A stretch of 47,793 nt of DNA from the NCBI GenBank assembly GCA_902784565.1, contig CACZVE010000010.1, forward strand, positions 1 to 47,793. Reading direction: 5' to 3'. Below, piece by piece: positions 8,564 to 17,290 of the stretch (its first letter is position 1; the number at the start of each line of letters is the position of its first letter). The notes under the pieces are model-generated. The model searched no databases, was not told the DNA's origin, and saw only the letters and a program-made list of their open reading frames with translations. This DNA is from an uncultured Prevotellaceae bacterium. Its GTDB lineage: Bacteria; Bacteroidota; Bacteroidia; Bacteroidales; Bacteroidaceae. Both the position numbers and the translations under genes were made by a program.

Positions 8564-10345
8564 ATGAAGTATTCTATGAAACTATATAAAATATCATTGG
8601 CTCTATTGATGGGCCTTGGCACATTGACGTCGTGTGAAGACAAGTTGGATGTCGTTAATGTCAATCGACAGACAGCAACCACCTTTGGCCAATCGGCATC
8701 AGAGTTGGAGGAAACCGTTATCGCAGCATACAACCACGCCCGTATGGAAGGAACATACGCTCGTGTTGGCTATGGCTATGATCTGTGCAGAGGTGACGAA
8801 GTGTGGAACTCTTCCCAACAGTGGTATCTGCCTTATGATGACTTGAACACAGCCATTGACAACGAGATGAACCAATGGGTGTGGCGTGATTGGTATTACA
8901 CCATCAACGTTTGTAACTTTATCCTCTCAAAATTCAAAGACGTTGATAACAATACGTTAGATACTCCAATGAAGTATATAAAGGGACAAGCTCTGTTTAT
9001 GCGCGGACTGAGTTACTACAATTTGGCAGGGTATTACCAGAATCCTACGCTTATGCTGGACTATAGTGACTATAGCGCACTTGAGACCCTCTATTCTCCA
9101 AACAACACTTATGATGAAGTTTTTGAGCAGGTGGAAGCAGATCTGTCTGAGGCTATGACATTGCTCCCCACACGTGATCTCGGTGGCCAATGGGCACAGG
9201 GGCGTGCCACCAAGGGTGCTGCTGCCGGATACTATGCACGTGCGCTGATGATGCGTCCAAACAACAGTAACTTCGTCAAGGCTCTTGAGGTTTTGAAGGG
9301 TATTATCAGTGGACAGTATGGCACTTATAAACTGATGGCCAACTATGGGGATAATTTCCGTGAGGGATCAAAGTATGAAAATAACGAAGAGAGCCTCTTC
9401 GAAATTCAGTATCTGGATTATGGTACACAGGGTACAGATGATGAGTGGACACCTGTCAATACGAGTGCCAATGCCACTCAGGGACATGCTATTGAGAGTA
9501 ATTTCGGACCTGGAGACTTCGGTGGATGGGCAGACCTCTCAGCATCTCCATGGCTTTACAATCTCTTTAAGGCAGAGCGCACCACATCAGGCTCTCTTGA
9601 CCCGCGTCTCTACTGGACCATCGGCACATACGAGCCGGAATGGGAAGGCTTTGAATATGGTAACGTATGCTATAATTCTCCAATGAAGGCCGACGAATAT
9701 ATCGTTACAAGCAATAACTATGGTGGTCTGCCTATCGCAAAATGGACAAACTTCCGCACAGGTCTCTATAGCAATGTCGTGACAGGCCTGCACTGTGGTA
9801 TCAACCTGCGTATGATGCGTTATTCAGACGTACTGCTTCGCGCCGCAGAATGTGAGAATGAACTGAATGGTCCTACACAGCAGGCTATTGACTGGATTAA
9901 CCAGGTGCGCAGACGTGCAGGACTTGCAGATCTTAACCTTGCAGACTTCGGTTCAAAGGACAAATTGTTCGAGCAGATTGCGAATGTTGAACGTCCAAAA
10001 GAGTTCGGCTGTGAGTTCGGACGCGGTTTCGACCTCATTCGTTGGGGCTTCTTCTATAGCAACGACCGTATACAGCAACTCAAGGAGCATGGAGCGGTCA
10101 ATTTCTGGACAAAGTCAAATTATGAAAACGGAACCATCACATATACTCCAAAGGATCCCGTAGATTATAGTTCCTGCAGCAAGTCTTCTTACGATACTTG
10201 GAAGAAGGGCCATGAGTTCATTCCTATTTATCAGGGAATTCTTAACGCCAATCCAAATCTGGTGGGAAACTCTGCTAATACAAGCAGCGACAATGCAGAA
10301 TACTACACTTGGACTATCCACCCTGTAGTTGACTTAAGTAAATAA
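8564..10345 (+). CDS. SusD/RagB-family glycan-binding lipoprotein
   Basis: 593 residues from ATG 8564; ATG 8576 is a possible alternative. The frame is open back to 8387, but that part overlaps SusC and lies before the lipoprotein signal, so it is not part of the gene. The signal ends in LTSCEDK, placing the lipidated cysteine near residue 22. Typical SusD features include the N-terminal helix region (EETVIAAYNHARMEG), TPR-like helices (IKGQALFMRGLSYYNLAGYY), and a C-terminal part with LRAAECENEL, VRRRAGL and ERPKEFGCEFGRGFDLIRWG. It should cap the SusC barrel at the cell surface and deliver glycan to it. The 31-base gap to SusC contains GGAGGA, one of the few Shine-Dalgarno-like sequences in the window. 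Confidence 0.95.
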   Translation: MKYSMKLYKISLALLMGLGTLTSCEDKLDVVNVNRQTATTFGQSASELEETVIAAYNHARMEGTYARVGYGYDLCRGDEVWNSSQQWYLPYDDLNTAIDNEMNQWVWRDWYYTINVCNFILSKFKDVDNNTLDTPMKYIKGQALFMRGLSYYNLAGYYQNPTLMLDYSDYSALETLYSPNNTYDEVFEQVEADLSEAMTLLPTRDLGGQWAQGRATKGAAAGYYARALMMRPNNSNFVKALEVLKGIISGQYGTYKLMANYGDNFREGSKYENNEESLFEIQYLDYGTQGTDDEWTPVNTSANATQGHAIESNFGPGDFGGWADLSASPWLYNLFKAERTTSGSLDPRLYWTIGTYEPEWEGFEYGNVCYNSPMKADEYIVTSNNYGGLPIAKWTNFRTGLYSNVVTGLHCGINLRMMRYSDVLLRAAECENELNGPTQQAIDWINQVRRRAGLADLNLADFGSKDKLFEQIANVERPKEFGCEFGRGFDLIRWGFFYSNDRIQQLKEHGAVNFWTKSNYENGTITYTPKDPVDYSSCSKSSYDTWKKGHEFIPIYQGILNANPNLVGNSANTSSDNAEYYTWTIHPVVDLSK

Positions 10346-10376
10346 GTATAATGCAAACAATAAAAAGAATAAGATT

Positions 10377-12314
10377 ATGAAATATCTAAATAAAATAGCA
10401 TCAATCCTCTGTTCGGCTGCTCTTGGAATACTGGTTCTGACGAGTTGCGAAGGTGCCGACCTGTATACAGTAGGAGCCCCCAACTGGCTTTCTGAGAAGG
10501 CTGACTCTATCGCTGCAGCAAAAGCCGCTTCACAGCAAGAAGAAGTTATTGAAGGACTTCAAGAGGACGTTTATGATATTGGCACAGCAGACCTGAAAGC
10601 AGGTTTCTGGACGTTGGGCAAGACTTATGTGGTTCCTGCTGGTCAAATATGGAAGGCTCAGTTTAATCTGCTGGTTAATCCTGACAATATGTATTACAAG
10701 AATTTCTATGTGGTACTCAATGCTTGGAATGGCACCTTGGGAGATGAGTTTGGCGTTATCCGATTCGACAACGACCCCACGAAGAACTCAGAGTGGAACA
10801 CCACGGGTACAGAGATAGACAGAAGTCTTGTAGGAGGAAATTTCAGTAACTCTTCTGGCGATGACTCTCTTGACCCCAGCGTTCAGCAGATGAATGGCAA
10901 GATCACTCTGACGGTTGACCGTACCAATGGAGGTCTCTATATTGAGATGACCAACGGAACCCTGACAAAGACTTATACCCAGAAGACCTCTTTCCCATCG
11001 ACTGGCTCTGATGCAGACATTTGCTGCCGCATCGGTGTTGAGGGTTCTCTGGTCAGTTTCCTTGGTTCTACCATCGAACCAATAGGTGGCTTTACATCCA
11101 GGGAGGATAAACAGCCAGAGGCTCTGATTCTGAATGGTGTACCTCGCAAGATTCTCCAGGGCACCCCCGCAGAAGAAGCATTTGCGAATGTCACAGCAAC
11201 TATTCAGTTCGAACAGGGTGTGTCCAAGAATGTTAACATGGCCGACCTTACTTATCAGGTCGTTCCTAATATGAGCCAGTTAGGTAAGCAGACCCTTATT
11301 GCCGCTTATGCCAAGACCTTTAAGGGCGAGGCTGCCAATGCACCTGTTATCGGTACAGCCGAGTTTGAAGTGGTTGATAAGATGTACATCACGATAGGTG
11401 CTAGCGACAACACATCTGGCTGGTGGTCTGTCCACTCTGATAAGATTAAGGTTAATCCTGATGAGACCTTTGTCAGCACATTCACAAACTATACTTCAGG
11501 TGTAAGCAACTGGAATAACTTCGTGATTTGCTTAACTAATGCCGATGGATCTACCGAATACGGAATCCTGCGCGCCGACAACTGGGGCTGGGGTACAGGT
11601 TGGGCTGGCGAAGAGTTGGCTTCGAAGTGCACACCAAGTGGTGGTCAGACCGATTGGGCTACATGGCTCTCTGCTATGGATGGTGCCAAAGTAACAGTAT
11701 ATGTAACCAACAATGGTGACGGAACTTGTGATGTAAGGTCTACAATGATTGGTAACGACGGCAACACTTACCATCAAGACTACATTGGCTTGAACACAGT
11801 AACCAATCCTGACGATTTCTACTTCCACTATACTGTAGATAACTGTCACCTCGAGTTCAATGAAGTTCTTGGTAATGAGGATAACACTACCGGTTGGTGG
11901 GTTGCACACTCTACCGATATCGAAGTGCCTGCAGGCATGACTTACACCACACGCTTCAAAAACTATACCAATGGTGCCGCCAACTGGAACAACTTCCTGG
12001 TTGTTCTTACACGCGAGGACAATACCGAATACACTGTTCTACGTGCTGACAACTATGGATGGGGCGATAGTTATGCCTCTTGCACTCCTGTGATGGAAGA
12101 TGGTAGAGATTGGGCTACATGGCTCTCTGCTATGGATGGCGCAACCGTTACCGTATCGGTAACCAACAATGGAACTACTGCTGATGTTAAGTGCGTCATG
12201 CTTGGAAACGACGGTGTAACCTACAAGCAGGACTACCTAGGCATCAGTCCTATCGAGGCAAACAACTTCCGCTTCCGCTTCACTGTTGAGGGTGGACACT
12301 TGGTATTTGAATAA
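10377..12314 (+). CDS. Surface glycan-binding lipoprotein with three related beta-sandwich modules
   Basis: 645 residues. The signal ends LTSCEG, with the lipidated cysteine at 24. A short linker (TVGAPNWLSEKADSI) leads to module A at about 65-235 (FWTLGKTYVVPAGQIW), an Ig-like spacer at about 255-335, then modules B (about 337-495) and C (about 497-645). B and C are close copies: both have TxGWW, F-NYT-G, NWNNF, LRADN-GWG and DWATWLSAMDGA, and each ends in a conserved LEF or VFE strand. Module A shares the order but is more diverged. The conserved tryptophans and aspartates could form glycan-binding platforms. Its place directly after SusD is that of SusE/F-type surface glycan-binding proteins. 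I do not recognise the modules as a named carbohydrate-binding family. Confidence 0.8.
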   Translation: MKYLNKIASILCSAALGILVLTSCEGADLYTVGAPNWLSEKADSIAAAKAASQQEEVIEGLQEDVYDIGTADLKAGFWTLGKTYVVPAGQIWKAQFNLLVNPDNMYYKNFYVVLNAWNGTLGDEFGVIRFDNDPTKNSEWNTTGTEIDRSLVGGNFSNSSGDDSLDPSVQQMNGKITLTVDRTNGGLYIEMTNGTLTKTYTQKTSFPSTGSDADICCRIGVEGSLVSFLGSTIEPIGGFTSREDKQPEALILNGVPRKILQGTPAEEAFANVTATIQFEQGVSKNVNMADLTYQVVPNMSQLGKQTLIAAYAKTFKGEAANAPVIGTAEFEVVDKMYITIGASDNTSGWWSVHSDKIKVNPDETFVSTFTNYTSGVSNWNNFVICLTNADGSTEYGILRADNWGWGTGWAGEELASKCTPSGGQTDWATWLSAMDGAKVTVYVTNNGDGTCDVRSTMIGNDGNTYHQDYIGLNTVTNPDDFYFHYTVDNCHLEFNEVLGNEDNTTGWWVAHSTDIEVPAGMTYTTRFKNYTNGAANWNNFLVVLTREDNTEYTVLRADNYGWGDSYASCTPVMEDGRDWATWLSAMDGATVTVSVTNNGTTADVKCVMLGNDGVTYKQDYLGISPIEANNFRFRFTVEGGHLVFE

Positions 12315-12320
12315 TTGATA

Positions 12321-14039
12321 ATGAGAAAGTATCTATATATATTATTGTCTGTACTGGTTCCCATGAGTGCAATGGCCTACACACTGAAACGTGTCAGTGT
12401 GCACGACCCCAGCATTGTGTGGGAACCAGTGTCCCAGACATATTATATCTTCGGCTCTCACCGTGCAGCGGCCAAGACCACTGACTTGATGAATTGGACA
12501 GCGTTTACAGCCCCTTGGGCCACAGCCACAAGTAATAATGCCACCAATAGTGCGGCACTTGCCGAGGCTGTGAAATGGTCAAAGCGAGGCAGCACCAACT
12601 ATAGTGTCGACGGCAATATGTGGGCTCCTGACGTTATCTGGAACAAAGCCATGAACAAATGGTGTATGTACCTGAGTGTCAATGGTGACAATTGGTATTC
12701 GAGTATCGTCCTGCTGACGGCAGACAATATCGAGGGTCCCTATCTCTATCAGGCTACCGTGGTGATGAGCGGATTCCACACAGGCACGACCTACAAGGAC
12801 ACAGACTTGGAACAGGTCATCGGTACGCAGGCCTCGTTACCTGGGCGTTATGCCATAGGCAACGGCTGGGGCAGACGGTATCCCAATTGTATTGACCCAT
12901 GCGTGTTCTACGATGAGGAAGGCAAATTGTGGATGTCGTACGGTTCATGGAGCGGTGGTATCTGGATGCTGGAACTCGACGAGAATACAGGCCTGCGTGA
13001 TTATGATGTCACCTACACGCTGACAGGATCGGGTGACGGTGTGACCATCGACCCCTATTTCGGTAAGAAAGTTGCAGGCGGATTCTACGTCTCGGGTGAG
13101 GCCAGTTATATCGAGTATATCGGCGGATACTACTATCTGTTTGTCACCTATGGCGGGCTCGCTGCTGGAGGTGTGGCAAACGATTATAACAATGGCGGCT
13201 ACCAGATGCGTGTGTTCCGTTCGGAGAATCCCGACGGTCCGTACAAGGACTCCCAAAGCCACGATGCTGTGTTTACATCCTATCTGCTGAACTTCGGTCC
13301 AAACGAGAACGATGGCAACCGCGGTGTCAATATCTTCGGTGCCTACACCTCGTGGGGCAATCAGGCCAAGGGCAACTTTGGTGAACGCTCACAAGGCCAT
13401 AACTCTATTATTGCTGCTGAGGATGGACGTACCTATTTGGTCTATCATACCAGATTCCAGAATCGTGGCGAGGAGCATCAAGTACGTGTACACCAGGTAT
13501 TCCAGAGCAAGAACGGTTGGCTGGTGGTTGCTCCATTCGAATATACAGGCGAAGAGGTGAAGAGTGCTGACATGGCTACAACGCAACAGATTGCTACCGA
13601 CAGGATTCCCGGCAAATACATGTTGTTGATCCATAATTACAAACTAGATCACACCAAGAAGAATACAGCATCGCCAACCGAAATTGAAATGAAAGAAGAC
13701 GGTTCAATCACTGGAGGTGCTATTGGTACGTGGAAAATTGAGGAGGGTACTTCTTATATCACCCTCAAGATTAACAATACCTATTATCACGGTGTGATGG
13801 TTGAGCAGACTTTAGAACCCACCGACACAAAGGCTCCGGCCTTTACGGCCATTGCTGCCACAACAGGTACCACCGTATGGGGATACCAGACAGAGGCTTC
13901 TGCTGCTGGCATTGCAAACATTACGATTGACGACGATTCTGCAACTGGTGCTATCTACGACCTACGTGGTCACCGAGTTAAAAATACACATAGTAAAGGA
14001 ATTTATATCCGAAACGGCAAAAAAATTATAGTTAGATAA
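12321..14039 (+). CDS. GH43 family, probable endo-1,5-alpha-L-arabinanase with C-terminal sorting-like tail
   Basis: 572 residues from ATG 12321; an in-frame TTG at 12315 is less likely because the signal peptide (MRKYLYILLSVLVPMSAMA) begins at the ATG. The five-bladed GH43 propeller shows its three acids: base Asp29 (HDPSIVW), pKa-setting Asp192 (IDPCVFYDEEG) and acid Glu260 (SGEASYIEY). After YLVYHTRFQ there is a beta-rich C-terminal domain as in larger arabinanases such as Bacillus Abn2, so subfamily 4 is my best guess. The last 25 residues (IYDLRGHRVKN, KGIYIRNGKK) match the type IX-like tail of the first gene in the window. It should cut the alpha-1,5-arabinan backbone outside the cell or at its surface. 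Subfamily assignment is inference. Confidence 0.88.
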   Translation: MRKYLYILLSVLVPMSAMAYTLKRVSVHDPSIVWEPVSQTYYIFGSHRAAAKTTDLMNWTAFTAPWATATSNNATNSAALAEAVKWSKRGSTNYSVDGNMWAPDVIWNKAMNKWCMYLSVNGDNWYSSIVLLTADNIEGPYLYQATVVMSGFHTGTTYKDTDLEQVIGTQASLPGRYAIGNGWGRRYPNCIDPCVFYDEEGKLWMSYGSWSGGIWMLELDENTGLRDYDVTYTLTGSGDGVTIDPYFGKKVAGGFYVSGEASYIEYIGGYYYLFVTYGGLAAGGVANDYNNGGYQMRVFRSENPDGPYKDSQSHDAVFTSYLLNFGPNENDGNRGVNIFGAYTSWGNQAKGNFGERSQGHNSIIAAEDGRTYLVYHTRFQNRGEEHQVRVHQVFQSKNGWLVVAPFEYTGEEVKSADMATTQQIATDRIPGKYMLLIHNYKLDHTKKNTASPTEIEMKEDGSITGGAIGTWKIEEGTSYITLKINNTYYHGVMVEQTLEPTDTKAPAFTAIAATTGTTVWGYQTEASAAGIANITIDDDSATGAIYDLRGHRVKNTHSKGIYIRNGKKIIVR

Positions 14040-14043
14040 TAAC

Positions 14044-15096
14044 ATGAGGAAAACAGCCATTTCCTTGATGCTGTTAGCCCTGGGTGTCACTCTGATGGCG
14101 CAAGGGCAACAGCATCACTTAAGACACGTGCCTTTCACAACGGAGACACCGATGGTACACGACCCAGTAATGGCATACGAAGACAGTACCTATTACATCT
14201 TTGCTACCGGCATGGGGATCCAACAGATGACCTCGCCCGACCGCAAGAAGTGGACAGTGAAACCGGAACCGCTGATGTCGGTGATTCCAAAGTGGACGTC
14301 CGATTCCGTGCCAGGTTTCCGTCATCATGTGTGGGCCCCTGATATCATCCAGTGGCATGGGCGCTGGTGGCTGGCCTATAGTTGTTCTACATTTGGCAAG
14401 AACGGCTCAGCCATCGGATTGCTTTCTACCCGCAAACTGACTGACGGTTTATGGGATGACGAAGGTTGCATTGTCTGTTCTCGTGAGCAGCGCGACAACT
14501 GGAATGCCATCGATCCCAATTTCATTATTGACGACAACGATCAGCCTTGGCTCGTGTGGGGCTCTTTCTGGGACGGCATTCAGTTGGTGCGCCTCGACAC
14601 GACGATGCATATGGCCAAGGGTGCCAAGCCCCGTACGATAGCCCGCCGTTATAATCTGAACGACAAGGATGCCAAGGCTGCACTGCCCATCAATCCGAAC
14701 CCGCCTAAGAATCCTACGTCCGACTTTGCCGGTCCTAACGCTATTGAAGCACCATTTATCTTCAAGCACGACGGATGGTACTATCTGTTTGTCTCCTGGG
14801 ACTATTGCTGCCAGGGTGCGAAGAGTAATTACCGCGTGGCAGTAGGTCGTAGTAGGTCTGTTGAGGGGCCCTATCTCGACAGCAAAGGCTTTGACATGCG
14901 CTATGGCGGAGGCAATCTCTTCCTCGAAGGCGACAAGAAGGCATATGAGGCCGCAGGACACTGTGCTGCCTATCACATAGACGGTCAGGATATCTTTATC
15001 TGTCATGGCTACAGTGTTGCCCAAGGAGGAGCCTCAGTGCTCATCCAGCGTCCTATCCGTTGGACACCTGACGGCTGGCCAACATTGGTGAACTAA
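14044..15096 (+). CDS. GH43 family, probable arabinan endo-1,5-alpha-L-arabinosidase (compact form)
   Basis: 350 residues, a single GH43 propeller after a signal peptide (about 1-20, ending LMAQG). Catalytic acids are Asp40 (VHDPVMAY), Asp157 (NAIDPNFIIDDN) and Glu235 (NAIEAPF). The stretches GKNGSAIGLL, WLVWGSFWDGIQL and GGGNLFLEG are typical of arabinanases of the AbnA type, so GH43 subfamily 5 is likely. It starts 4 bases after the stop of the preceding GH43 gene and must be in the same transcript. It lacks the extra C-terminal domain and sorting-like tail of its neighbour, so the two arabinanases may work in different compartments or on different chain lengths; that difference is seen, the interpretation inferred. 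Confidence 0.88.
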   Translation: MRKTAISLMLLALGVTLMAQGQQHHLRHVPFTTETPMVHDPVMAYEDSTYYIFATGMGIQQMTSPDRKKWTVKPEPLMSVIPKWTSDSVPGFRHHVWAPDIIQWHGRWWLAYSCSTFGKNGSAIGLLSTRKLTDGLWDDEGCIVCSREQRDNWNAIDPNFIIDDNDQPWLVWGSFWDGIQLVRLDTTMHMAKGAKPRTIARRYNLNDKDAKAALPINPNPPKNPTSDFAGPNAIEAPFIFKHDGWYYLFVSWDYCCQGAKSNYRVAVGRSRSVEGPYLDSKGFDMRYGGGNLFLEGDKKAYEAAGHCAAYHIDGQDIFICHGYSVAQGGASVLIQRPIRWTPDGWPTLVN

Positions 15097-15100
15097 ACTA

Positions 15101-15210
15101 CTGAAAAGTGAAAATGCGAAAAGTTATGAACAATATGGTTAATGTAAAAAAAGTTAGTTGGATAAATTGGTTGAAAACAGTTATAATGCTTTTCGCTTTT
15201 CACTTTTCCC
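15101..15210. repeat. Inverted heptad repeats flanking the third GH43 start
   Basis: GTGAAAA-like heptads run forward at 15101-15122 (CTGAAAA, GTGAAAA, TGCGAAAA) and in reverse complement at 15190-15210 (TTTTCGC, TTTTCAC, TTTTCCC). The arms 15103-15123 and 15189-15208 pair over 20 bp with one bulged base, enclosing about 65 bases that contain the candidate start codons. The reverse arm encodes MLFAFHFSP of the leader peptide. Confidence 0.7.
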
Positions 15211-17243
15211 CGAATTCATGTTTCTCCCAGTCATGGACTGCTGACAATGGCAATGGAACATATACCAACCCACTGTTTTATGACGAGTTTTCTGATCCTG
15301 ATATCCTTCGTGTGGGAGACGACTATTATCTGGCAGGTACAACGATGCATACTGTGCCGGGACTGGTCATTCTTCATTCAAAGGACTTAGTGAACTGGGA
15401 GAATATCTCGTATTGCTTCGACCGCTTCGACTTCACCGATGATGCTTTCTCGCTTAAGAACCACAAAGAGATATACGGTCAGGGTGTCTGGGCACCTGCT
15501 ATTCGTTATGCCAATGGTCTGTTCTATGTCTTCACCAATATCAACGGCAAGGGTTTGCAGTGCTATACCTCCAAGGATATCCGGGGACCTTGGAAGCATC
15601 ACAACATGCAGGGACGCATCTACGACCTCTCCGTGCTTTTCGATGACGATGGAAAGATTTATGCCATCCATGGTTACGGGGAAGTGAAGTGTACAGAGTT
15701 GAGACCAGATATGAGTGGTCCAATCGAAGAGACGGAGCGTACCATCATTCCTGAGGGCAATGCAGTTGGCGAGGGGCATCATATATATAAAATAGGTGGT
15801 ATCTACTACCTCATCTCTACCGATTACAAGCCCAATGGTCGTACCCTCTGTTCACGTTCCAAGAGTATCTGGGGGCCCTACGAGACAATCACCATCACTG
15901 CCGATGAGACCTTCGGCTATCATGCAGCCCCTACCACACAAGTGCCACATGGTGAGAAATATCGCATTGGCGAAGATGGTACGAAATTCGTTATCCCTGA
16001 AGTGGATCAGGACGCTACGGCTTGCACCAATATCCATCAGGGGGGTATCGTGGAAGATCAGAGCGGACAGTGGTGGGCTTTGCTCATGATGGATTTCCAT
16101 TCCATTGGCCGTACGGTCACTCTCGCCCCCATCACTTGGAAAGACGGTTGGCCAATGCTTGGGCTTGAGGGAAATCTGGGTCGTACGCCACGCACATGGC
16201 TCAAGCCGCAAATCAATGCCAATGTCATGCCCCATGCTCCTTATGAGCGCAACGAGGACTTCAATACAAATACGCTGGGACGCGTGTGGCAATGGAACCA
16301 TAACCCGGATGACACAAAGTGGAGCCTTCGTAAGGGTCGTCTGCGTCTTCAGTCGATGCCTGCCGACCAACTCATGTGGGCGCGTAACGCCCTCACCCAA
16401 CGTGTGATCGGTCCCACATCCATTACGACTGTCGAACTCCACACCAAAGGTATGAAGGATGGAGATGTGGCTGGTTTGGGCAATATCAATGTACCTTGTT
16501 CGTGGATAGGTGTCGTCAAACATGGCAAACAGTCGATCCTACGCTGTTTCGAACAGGCCATCAATGACACAATCGACACACCAGTTACGGCAGAGAAACT
16601 TTGGCTTCGAATGGTGGGTGACTTCGATAACGATCGTTCCCACTATGAATACTCACTTGACGGTTCTACTTTCCAGAAGTTAGGCCGCGAGATGCCACTC
16701 TCTTACCAACTCATCTCCTTCCAAGGCTCGCGCCATGCCCTTTTCGTCTTCAACCACAAGGGACAGGAAGGCGGTTTTGCCGAATTCGACAATTTTACTG
16801 TCGACGAACCTGATGCCGACCGTCGCGGTAATCTTCCTTATGGGAAGACCATTCGCATTATCAACCTTGCCACTGGCAAACCGATGATTGCCCTGCCGCA
16901 TGGTTTAGTGTATGACACAGAGGTTACAGACAAGAGCCCACAAACCCGTTTCCACATAATCGACAAAGGGCAGGGGAAAGTGATTCTCCAGTGTGAGGAC
17001 GGGCGCTACCTTTTCTGCTCAGGTTTTGGCATTGCCGGTGATGTCCGTCTGACCACTGACGAAGCAAAGGCTGAAGTCTTCATGTGGCAGGACTATCTCT
17101 ACCACACTTTCATGCTAATGTCCATGCGCACCCACCGATATATTGGCAAAAGTCCCACAACGGGCAGTCCTTACTCCATGGACTTCACGGGCTCTGACCC
17201 AGCCCGTCGCAATGGTGCTGTCTTTCGCTGGGAAGAACAATAG
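15114..17243 (+). CDS. GH43 arabinofuranosidase/xylosidase-type enzyme with ConA-like and fascin-like domains
   Basis: 709 residues from ATG 15114; GTG 15108 and ATG 15126 or 15135 are also possible. Catalytic acids are Asp61 (FSDPDILRV), Asp171 (YDLSVLFDDDG) and Glu220 (GEGHHIYK). The GH43 propeller (to about 370) is followed by a concanavalin-like sandwich at about 375-565, as in beta-xylosidase-type GH43 enzymes, and then a beta-trefoil or fascin-like domain at about 578-709 (RIINLATGKPMIA, ILQCEDGRYLFCSG, HRYIGKSP). Subfamily 12 or 10 is possible; I cannot choose. The leader peptide ends near NSCFSQ, and its hydrophobic part is encoded by heptad repeats that can pair with the repeats at the start codon. 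It is the last gene of the operon and probably releases single arabinoses. Confidence 0.82.
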   Translation: MRKVMNNMVNVKKVSWINWLKTVIMLFAFHFSPNSCFSQSWTADNGNGTYTNPLFYDEFSDPDILRVGDDYYLAGTTMHTVPGLVILHSKDLVNWENISYCFDRFDFTDDAFSLKNHKEIYGQGVWAPAIRYANGLFYVFTNINGKGLQCYTSKDIRGPWKHHNMQGRIYDLSVLFDDDGKIYAIHGYGEVKCTELRPDMSGPIEETERTIIPEGNAVGEGHHIYKIGGIYYLISTDYKPNGRTLCSRSKSIWGPYETITITADETFGYHAAPTTQVPHGEKYRIGEDGTKFVIPEVDQDATACTNIHQGGIVEDQSGQWWALLMMDFHSIGRTVTLAPITWKDGWPMLGLEGNLGRTPRTWLKPQINANVMPHAPYERNEDFNTNTLGRVWQWNHNPDDTKWSLRKGRLRLQSMPADQLMWARNALTQRVIGPTSITTVELHTKGMKDGDVAGLGNINVPCSWIGVVKHGKQSILRCFEQAINDTIDTPVTAEKLWLRMVGDFDNDRSHYEYSLDGSTFQKLGREMPLSYQLISFQGSRHALFVFNHKGQEGGFAEFDNFTVDEPDADRRGNLPYGKTIRIINLATGKPMIALPHGLVYDTEVTDKSPQTRFHIIDKGQGKVILQCEDGRYLFCSGFGIAGDVRLTTDEAKAEVFMWQDYLYHTFMLMSMRTHRYIGKSPTTGSPYSMDFTGSDPARRNGAVFRWEEQ

Positions 17244-17255
17244 TGATAGAAGAGA

Positions 17256-17290
17256 AGCAAGGGGGCTGGCGTTTTGCCAGCCCCCTTGCT
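17256..17290. terminator. Bidirectional hairpin terminator shared by the GH43 operon and GH51
   Basis: A perfect 15-bp inverted repeat (17256-17270 with 17276-17290; AGCAAGGGGGCTGGC and its complement) with a 5-base loop, 12 bases after the GH43 stop. T-rich sequence follows on the plus strand. It also lies directly beyond the stop codon of the convergent GH51 gene. Confidence 0.9.
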
